Shown piece after piece: positions 60,693 through 64,000 of a DNA stretch of 64,000 bases. Location of the stretch: the NCBI GenBank assembly GCA_964571855.1, contig CAZNDO010000002.1:310001-374000 (forward strand), in the 5' to 3' direction. The position numbers and the translations under genes are program-made. This DNA comes from CAYYFX01 sp964571855. Its GTDB lineage: Bacteria; ARS69. Under the pieces are notes generated by a model. It was not told the origin of the DNA, did not search any database, and was given only the letters and a program-made list of their open reading frames with translations. Each line of letters opens with the position of its first letter. The first letter of the stretch is position 1.

Positions 60693-62177
60693 ATGGCGAA
60701 CCCGCTGCGCCGCCGAGAACACCCGTTGCTCCTCGAGATCGCCGTGCGGCCATGGCTCGAGCGCCTGTCGCGCGCCGCGGGAGCGCGCGTCGGCTTCGCC
60801 GACGTGCCGGACGCGGAACTCGCGCGCATCCGGACCGCCGGATTCGACGGCGTGTGGTTGATGGGGGTGTGGCCCACGGGCCCGAAGGCGCGTCGCCTCG
60901 CGCTGTACTACCCGGACCTGCTGCGCTCGTACGAGACGATGCTGCCGGACTGGGAACCGCGCGACGTGCAGGGATCGCCGTACTCCATCCGGACGTACGA
61001 GCCGCTGGCCGCGGCCGGCGGCCGCGACGCGCTCGCCGCGCTGCGCGCGCGGATGGCCGCGCACGGCCTGGGCCTCATGCTGGACTTCGTGCCGAACCAC
61101 ATGGGCATCGACCACCCGTGGCTGGACGAGCACCCGGACCGCTTCGTGCGCGGCGGGGCGCGCGACCTGGCCCGCGATCCCGGCAACTGGTTCGTGCACA
61201 CGACGCCCGCGGGCGAGGACCGCGTCTTCGCGCACGGGCGGGATCCCTACTTCCCCGGCTGGTCCGACACGGTGCAGCTGGACTACCGCCGGCGCGAGGC
61301 CCGCGCGGCCATGACGCGCGTGCTGCTGGACGTGGCGTCGCTCGCCGACGGCATCCGTTGCGACGTGGCGATGCTGCCGCTTCCCGACATCTTCGCGAAG
61401 ACGTGGGGCGAGGGCCCGCCGGAAGAGGCGGGCGACTTCTGGGCGGAGGCCATCGCCGCGCTGCGACGCGAGCATCCGGACACGGTGCTCATGGCCGAGG
61501 TGTACTGGGGCCTCGGCGCACGGCTGCGCTCGATCGGGTTCGACTGGGTGTACGACAAGGAGCTGCTGGACGCGCTGCTCGCGCGCGACCTGCCGAACCT
61601 CCGTGCCCGCTTCGCGGCGCCGGCGGCGGAGCACGCCGGGTTCGTGCGCTTCCTCGAGAACCACGACGAGCCGCGCGCGATGGAGGCGCTCGGCGCGCGG
61701 GAGCGTGCGTCCGCCGTGCTCGCGTGGGGCCTCCCCGGCGTGCGCTTCGTGTTCGACGGCCAGGTGGAGGGCGCGCGCGGAAAGCCGCCGGTGCAGATCG
61801 CGCGCGTCCCCGATCCGTCCCCGGACGAACCGCGCGCCCGCTTCTACGCGCAGCTCCTGCGGTTCCTGGACGAGCCGCCGTTGCATGCGGGAGGCTGGAC
61901 CGACCTGTCGCCGTGCCTGACGGACGGCGCGGACACGGCGCCCGTGTTCGCGTCGCGCTGGTCCGCGCCCGAAGGGGAGCGGCTGCTGCTGGCGAACCTC
62001 GACGAGGCGGCCCGCACCGCGCGGCTCGCGTGCAAGCCCGGCGGGCCCCCGTTGCCGGAGACCTGGGCGGATGCCCTCGCCGGCGAGCGGCTCGTCGCGA
62101 CGCGCGCCGCGGACGGCGCGGTCACGCTCGAGGTTCCCCTGGCCTCCTGGGGCCTGCGGCTCCTGCGCTCCGCGTAG
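60693..62177 (+). CDS. Glycoside hydrolase family 13 (alpha-amylase family) enzyme
   Basis: 494-residue GH13 enzyme without a signal peptide, so cytoplasmic. The (beta/alpha)8 barrel has VPNHMGIDHPWL, the nucleophile Asp224 (GIRCDVAM), the acid/base Glu269 (MAEVYW) and the third Asp325 (ENHDEPRA). A short beta domain ends the chain. It is preceded by GGGAGGCACC. Substrate specificity (alpha-glucan, sucrose, trehalose-like) cannot be judged. The neighbouring glk and pgi suggest that released glucose goes into glycolysis. Confidence 0.9.
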   Translation: MANPLRRREHPLLLEIAVRPWLERLSRAAGARVGFADVPDAELARIRTAGFDGVWLMGVWPTGPKARRLALYYPDLLRSYETMLPDWEPRDVQGSPYSIRTYEPLAAAGGRDALAALRARMAAHGLGLMLDFVPNHMGIDHPWLDEHPDRFVRGGARDLARDPGNWFVHTTPAGEDRVFAHGRDPYFPGWSDTVQLDYRRREARAAMTRVLLDVASLADGIRCDVAMLPLPDIFAKTWGEGPPEEAGDFWAEAIAALRREHPDTVLMAEVYWGLGARLRSIGFDWVYDKELLDALLARDLPNLRARFAAPAAEHAGFVRFLENHDEPRAMEALGARERASAVLAWGLPGVRFVFDGQVEGARGKPPVQIARVPDPSPDEPRARFYAQLLRFLDEPPLHAGGWTDLSPCLTDGADTAPVFASRWSAPEGERLLLANLDEAARTARLACKPGGPPLPETWADALAGERLVATRAADGAVTLEVPLASWGLRLLRSA

Positions 62178-62187
62178 GCTCACGCGC

Positions 62188-63177
62188 TCAGCGGCGCGCG
62201 GACACCGCGTCGGCCAGCCGGGCCGCGCCGAGGAGCGGCGTCTCCGTGCGCGTGACCACGTGCACGGGCACCGCGCGCAGCAACCCGCGGTGGGGCTCCT
62301 TGTCCGCGAACGCATCCAGGAACCACGGCTCCCCCGACAGCGCGGGCAGCAACCGCAGCGGCATCCCGCCGCCGAGGTACAGCCCCGCGAGCGTGAGCCC
62401 GCGCAGGGCGTGGTTCCCCGCCTCGGCCCCGAGCAGCGTCACCCACACGCGCAGCGCCTCGCGGGCGAGGCGCGACCCGCGTTCCAGCGCCGCCTCCGAG
62501 ACGAGCGCCGGAAGGTCCGGGCCGCGGGCGCCGGCGGGAATGCCGGAGTCGTCCGGGATCGCGCGACGGTCGCGCTGCCAGCGGAACACGTTCGCGAGGC
62601 CCGGACCGGACAGGACGCGTTCCACGCTGGCGCGGCCGTACTCGGCGCGCAGCCAGCGCAACAGCTCGATCTCCTCGTCGGTCCGGGCGCCGAGATCCGC
62701 GTGGCCGCCCTCCGATGCCGCGGGCTCCCAGTCCTCGCCGATCCGGACCAGGATGCACTCGCCCAGCCCCGTCCCCGGCGAGACGAGCCCGCGATTGGCG
62801 CGCGGCTGCGCCTCCCCGGCCTGCAGCGTCACGAAGTCCGCCGGTTCCAGCTCCGCCAGCCCGTGGGCGCTCGCGGCGAGGTCGTTCACCATGCGCACGG
62901 GCACGCCGCCGGCGGCCTCCTCGAGGTCCTGCTGCCGGATCGTCCACGGGAGGTTCGCGCCGCGCACGAACCCGTCCACGACCGGCCCCGCCACGCCGAG
63001 GCCCACCGCATCCGGTCGCAGCTCGTGCTCCCGGCAGAACCGCCGCAGCACGTCCTCCGCGGACGCCGCATCGGCGGTGGCGACGAACGCCTCCACGCCC
63101 TTGCGCAGCTTGCCGTCCTCGCGCGCGAACGCGGCGAGCTGGATCTTCGTGCCGCCGATGTCCACGGCGACGATCAC
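62188..63177 (-). CDS. glk: Glucokinase
   Basis: 329-residue sugar kinase of the Glk type. The ATP-binding DIGGTKIQLAAF, GVAGPVVDGFV, MVNDLAASAHGL, the LVSPGTGLGECILV segment and HADLGARTDEE are typical. It starts with GTG at 63177, overlapping the pgi stop (GTGA). It ends 11 nt from the convergent GH13 gene. It phosphorylates glucose to glucose 6-phosphate, the substrate of its operon partner. Confidence 0.9.
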   Translation of the reverse strand: MIVAVDIGGTKIQLAAFAREDGKLRKGVEAFVATADAASAEDVLRRFCREHELRPDAVGLGVAGPVVDGFVRGANLPWTIRQQDLEEAAGGVPVRMVNDLAASAHGLAELEPADFVTLQAGEAQPRANRGLVSPGTGLGECILVRIGEDWEPAASEGGHADLGARTDEEIELLRWLRAEYGRASVERVLSGPGLANVFRWQRDRRAIPDDSGIPAGARGPDLPALVSEAALERGSRLAREALRVWVTLLGAEAGNHALRGLTLAGLYLGGGMPLRLLPALSGEPWFLDAFADKEPHRGLLRAVPVHVVTRTETPLLGAARLADAVSARR

Positions 63178-64000
63178 GCGCGTGCTCCCCGCGCGCGCAC
63201 GGCGTCGGCGAGTCCGCGCACCGCCGCCACCGGATCGGCCCCACCCTCGACGCGTGCGACGCGCCGGCCCCGATCCCGCAACGCGGCGGCGTCGCCGTCC
63301 GCCTGCGCCCGGATCAGCTGGTGGAATCCCAGGGTCCGGCCCGGGATGGGCAACGTCCCCTCGTCCAGCACGATCTGCAGGAAGCGCCCGGTGTCCGGGC
63401 CGCCCTTGTGCAGCTGCCCCGTGGAGTGCAGGAAGCGCGGGCCGAGTCCCAGCGTGGTCGCCGCGCCGCGCCCGCCGGCGGCGCGGCGCAGATCCGCGAG
63501 CGCCGCCTCCAGCGCCGCGGAGGGCTCCCCGTAGACCATCACGGACACCCACTCCGGCGGCGCCACGCCCTCGAGCAGCGCGACCGCGTCGCCGGCGGCC
63601 GCGGGCGGAAGGGTCTTCCCCGCCTCGAACGCGTCCAGGACCTCCTTCGTGCGCGTCTTCGCGGACTGGACGTCCGGCTGATCGAACGGGTGGATGCCGA
63701 GGAGGTGGCCCGCGACCGCGGTGGCGAACTCCCACCGGAACATCTCCGCGCCGAGCGCATCGCGACCCGGCAGGGAAAGCTCCAGCAACGGACCGCCCGC
63801 GCGCCGGATGCCGTCCACCCGGCCGGCGAACGCGTCGTCCCCGGCGCCCTCGAGACCGAGCGCGACGAACACCCGGTCCGCTCCGGCGGCATCCTCCGTG
63901 CCCGCGGGCTCGTCCACCACCGGGACGACCCCGGTGCCGTCCTTTCCGGTGCTCTCCGCCAGGAGCTGCTCCACCCACAACCCGAAGGACGCCAGCTCGC
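63174..64000 (-). CDS. pgi: Glucose-6-phosphate isomerase, C-terminal part (possibly transaldolase/isomerase fusion)
   Basis: About 275 residues are visible; the frame is open to the window end. GLWVEQLLAESTGKDGTGV at the edge, then FRWEFATAVAGHLLGIHPFD and QPDVQSAKTRTKEVL, match the C-terminal half of the isomerase type fused to transaldolase in many bacteria. The tail GPRFLHSTGQLHKGG is conserved. An apparent TTG start at 63980 is internal, since the frame continues upstream with matching residues (ELASFGLWVEQ). Confidence 0.85.
   Translation of the reverse strand, partial: ELASFGLWVEQLLAESTGKDGTGVVPVVDEPAGTEDAAGADRVFVALGLEGAGDDAFAGRVDGIRRAGGPLLELSLPGRDALGAEMFRWEFATAVAGHLLGIHPFDQPDVQSAKTRTKEVLDAFEAGKTLPPAAAGDAVALLEGVAPPEWVSVMVYGEPSAALEAALADLRRAAGGRGAATTLGLGPRFLHSTGQLHKGGPDTGRFLQIVLDEGTLPIPGRTLGFHQLIRAQADGDAAALRDRGRRVARVEGGADPVAAVRGLADAVRARGARA

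Overview
The window is strongly G+C-rich, densely packed chromosomal DNA from a Gram-negative-type bacterium. Genes overlap by ATGA or GTGA at many junctions, GTG starts are common, and most genes lie on the minus strand. Gene content is mostly housekeeping. A DUF4837-like lipoprotein, several TPR proteins and a fuculose-aldolase-type microcompartment locus would fit an uncultured lineage near the FCB group (for example Eisenbacteria- or Latescibacteria-like); this placement is inference, not demonstrated.

Layout. 1-9,065 (minus): a lipoprotein, aroB, a TPR protein, aroQ, accB, pilT, accC, comB and the start of ftsK, with pilT lying between accB and accC. 9,112-15,204 (minus): a solute-binding protein, a TPR protein, an ECF sigma factor with its zinc-finger anti-sigma factor, and an HtrA-like protein that lacks the catalytic His. 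tRNA-Arg(CCG) has its own promoter at 15,346-15,374. On the plus strand aceE (homodimeric pyruvate dehydrogenase E1) follows. 18,218-18,816, between the convergent aceE and trpB, is filled by two long palindromic hairpins that share a core about 91% identical.

18,821-37,934 (minus) is one long run in transcription order: tRNA-Val(GAC), infC, rplT, pheS, pheT, zapB, zapA, ymdB-like, folD, xseA, xseB, ispA, a DUF212 protein, dxs, recN, pgsA-like, trpE, trpG, trpD, trpC, trpB. rpmI is missing from between infC and rplT, infC appears to start at AUC, and trpF and trpA are not in the window. 38,030-51,127 (minus) carries murJ, uvrC, ogt, xerD, scpA, scpB, rluB, aroF, aroA, cmk, plsC and rpsA. rpsT is on the plus strand from a divergent promoter.

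51,521-57,093 (minus) is a nine-gene bacterial microcompartment (BMC) operon: two BMC-H hexamer proteins, three BMC-P pentamer proteins, one PduT-like BMC-T trimer, a CoA-acylating aldehyde dehydrogenase with an N-terminal targeting helix, a PduS-like iron-sulfur protein and a class II (fuculose-phosphate-type) aldolase with a C-terminal helix. The simplest reading is a metabolosome in which the aldolase releases lactaldehyde that the dehydrogenase oxidises to an acyl-CoA. PduL, an alcohol dehydrogenase and the sugar isomerase/kinase are not present, and both the PduS and PduT homologues have lost signature residues. This is the most unusual metabolic system in the window.

57,683-64,000: a threonine synthase-like gene (+), an NAD-type isocitrate dehydrogenase (-), a SatD-like HTH protein (-), a GH13 glycoside hydrolase (+), glucokinase (-) and the end of a glucose-6-phosphate isomerase (-). 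The last three suggest glucan or oligosaccharide breakdown feeding glucose 6-phosphate into glycolysis.
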